This document shows, piece after piece, positions 63,170 through 64,000 of a stretch of DNA of 64,000 bases; the stretch's first letter is position 1; each line of letters begins with the position of its first letter. The notes below the pieces were generated by a model. That model ran no database searches, had not been told where the DNA came from, and saw nothing but the letters and a program-made list of their open reading frames with translations. This DNA comes from Halalkalibacter suaedae (GTDB lineage: Bacteria > Bacillota > Bacilli > Bacillales > Bacillaceae_D). The DNA is taken from positions 434,001 to 498,000 of the forward strand of contig NZ_JAGKSQ010000003.1 of the NCBI RefSeq assembly GCF_017939705.1, in the 5' to 3' direction. Position numbers and translations under genes: made by a program.

Positions 63170-64000
63170 TTACTTCACTGCCTGTTTTGCCATAACTTCC
63201 TTTAGCAGTTCCCCCAAAAGGGTGATCCCTTTCTCGATTTTCTCAGGAGTAGCATGTGTGAAATTCAAACGCATTGTATTCTTCTTTGGTTTCCCAGCAT
63301 AAAATGGTTCGCCCGGGACAAATGCAACCCCACGTGAAACTGCATCTGGTAATAATTTAGCCATGTCTAACGATTCATCTACCTCCAACCAAAGAAACAT
63401 ACCGCCTTTTGGCTTGACAAACTTTAACCCAGGTACATTGGCTTCTTCAAGACACTTCACCATTATTTCCATACGCCCTTTATACACTTCAATAAGGTGA
63501 TCAATATGACCATCTAAGTCAAAATGGCGACACAGCTGATATAGGGCTTGCTGTGCTAGTGAATTAGAATGAAGATCATTCGCTTGTTTTGCTTGAGACA
63601 TCATTCGAATCACTTGGTATGGACCTACAATCCAACCTGTCCGGAGAGCAGGTACCGCTGTTTTAGAAAATGTACTTGTATATAACACATGCGTACCATC
63701 ATCTAACGCAGCTAATGGAGTATACGTTTCGTTTTCAAGAAACTGAAGTTCACCATATGGATCATCCTCAAACACGACAACATTATGCTTATGGACCAAA
63801 TCGATAAGCGTCTTTCTTCGTTCTAATGACCAGACTCTCCCAGCTGGATTAGAGAACGTCGGGACAACATAGACACATTTAGGTTTGTATTGTTTTAACT
63901 TTTGTTCTAGATCATCTGGAAGCATCCCATCGTCATCTGAATCAACTGCAATCACTTTCGCCTCGTATGATTTGAACACTTGTAAGGCAGCTAAGTACGT
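63170..64000 (-). CDS. PLP-dependent aminotransferase, class I/II (partial)
   Basis: C-terminal 276 residues; the start is beyond the window. Motifs are VVPTFSNPAGRVWSLERR, VFEDDPYGELQF (PLP-ring Asp), the cofactor lysine in STFSKTAVPALRTGWIVG and MRLNFTHATPEKIEKGI. The pattern fits the 2-aminoadipate/aromatic (LysN/AroH-like) group. Whether a MocR-type DNA-binding domain precedes it cannot be seen. A GTG at 63979 is internal, because the frame continues upstream to the edge. Confidence 0.88.
   Translation of the reverse strand, partial: TYLAALQVFKSYEAKVIAVDSDDDGMLPDDLEQKLKQYKPKCVYVVPTFSNPAGRVWSLERRKTLIDLVHKHNVVVFEDDPYGELQFLENETYTPLAALDDGTHVLYTSTFSKTAVPALRTGWIVGPYQVIRMMSQAKQANDLHSNSLAQQALYQLCRHFDLDGHIDHLIEVYKGRMEIMVKCLEEANVPGLKFVKPKGGMFLWLEVDESLDMAKLLPDAVSRGVAFVPGEPFYAGKPKKNTMRLNFTHATPEKIEKGITLLGELLKEVMAKQAVK

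Overview
The window is chromosomal DNA from an endospore-forming member of the Bacillaceae. The evidence is a run of Bacillus-type sporulation genes (bofC, safA, spo0B, an alpha/beta SASP, two YjcZ-type microproteins), the lia cell-envelope stress operon, the nadBCA/nifS/niaR cluster, the ecs-hit-serC-hpr-prsA-yhaM cluster and cssRS. The genus cannot be fixed from the sequence. A sodium:neurotransmitter-type symporter and the gene order would suit the alkaliphilic or halotolerant Bacillus lineages. No rRNA, tRNA, CRISPR array or prophage was seen.

Layout. 0.4-4.8 kb (minus): yajC, tgt, queA, a DUF2905 gene, ruvB and ruvA, covering tRNA queuosine and Holliday-junction resolution. 4.9-7.6 kb (minus): sporulation genes bofC, a coxA-position lipoprotein and safA. 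8.1-13.5 kb: NAD synthesis, with nadBCA divergent from nifS-niaR around two NiaR-like operators. 13.5-16.9 kb (minus): pheA, pheB, obg, spo0B. 16.9-18.6 kb: a tiny-gene locus plus decayed IS and repeat DNA. 18.6-26.3 kb: hemEHY, a YkuI-type EAL protein, a class A PBP and the heme monooxygenase hmoB. 27-31.4 kb: liaIH-GFSR. 31.6-33.9 kb: ccdA and modAB. 34.3-47.3 kb: ecsABC, hit, serC, yhaH, hpr, ypmS, prsA, yhaL, yhaM, cssRS, which is a protein export and folding neighbourhood. 47.5-58.4 kb: a YidC-type insertase, an LTA synthase-like protein, a HAD phosphatase, yheA, yheB, a PucR-type regulator, msmX and a SASP. 58.4-62 kb: iadA, an HmoA-like protein with a coupled unknown gene, and an NSS symporter. 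The right end holds an IS1182-family relic and an aminotransferase that runs off the window.

Two things stand out. First, 17.18-17.89 kb reads as a promoter, a 27-codon leader ORF, three mutually exclusive RNA helices ending in an intrinsic terminator, and then three tiny ORFs with good ribosome binding sites. Two of these encode YrzI-like proteins. This looks like an attenuator-controlled microprotein operon. Second, nine intergenic loci carry GC-rich modular palindromic repeats of at least two families. One family shows compensatory base changes in its stem. The other has inverted ends like a MITE. In two places a decayed IS1182 copy lies between a type I and a type II unit. All nine loci touch at least one gene 3' end and none lies between divergent genes, so many probably also act as terminators.
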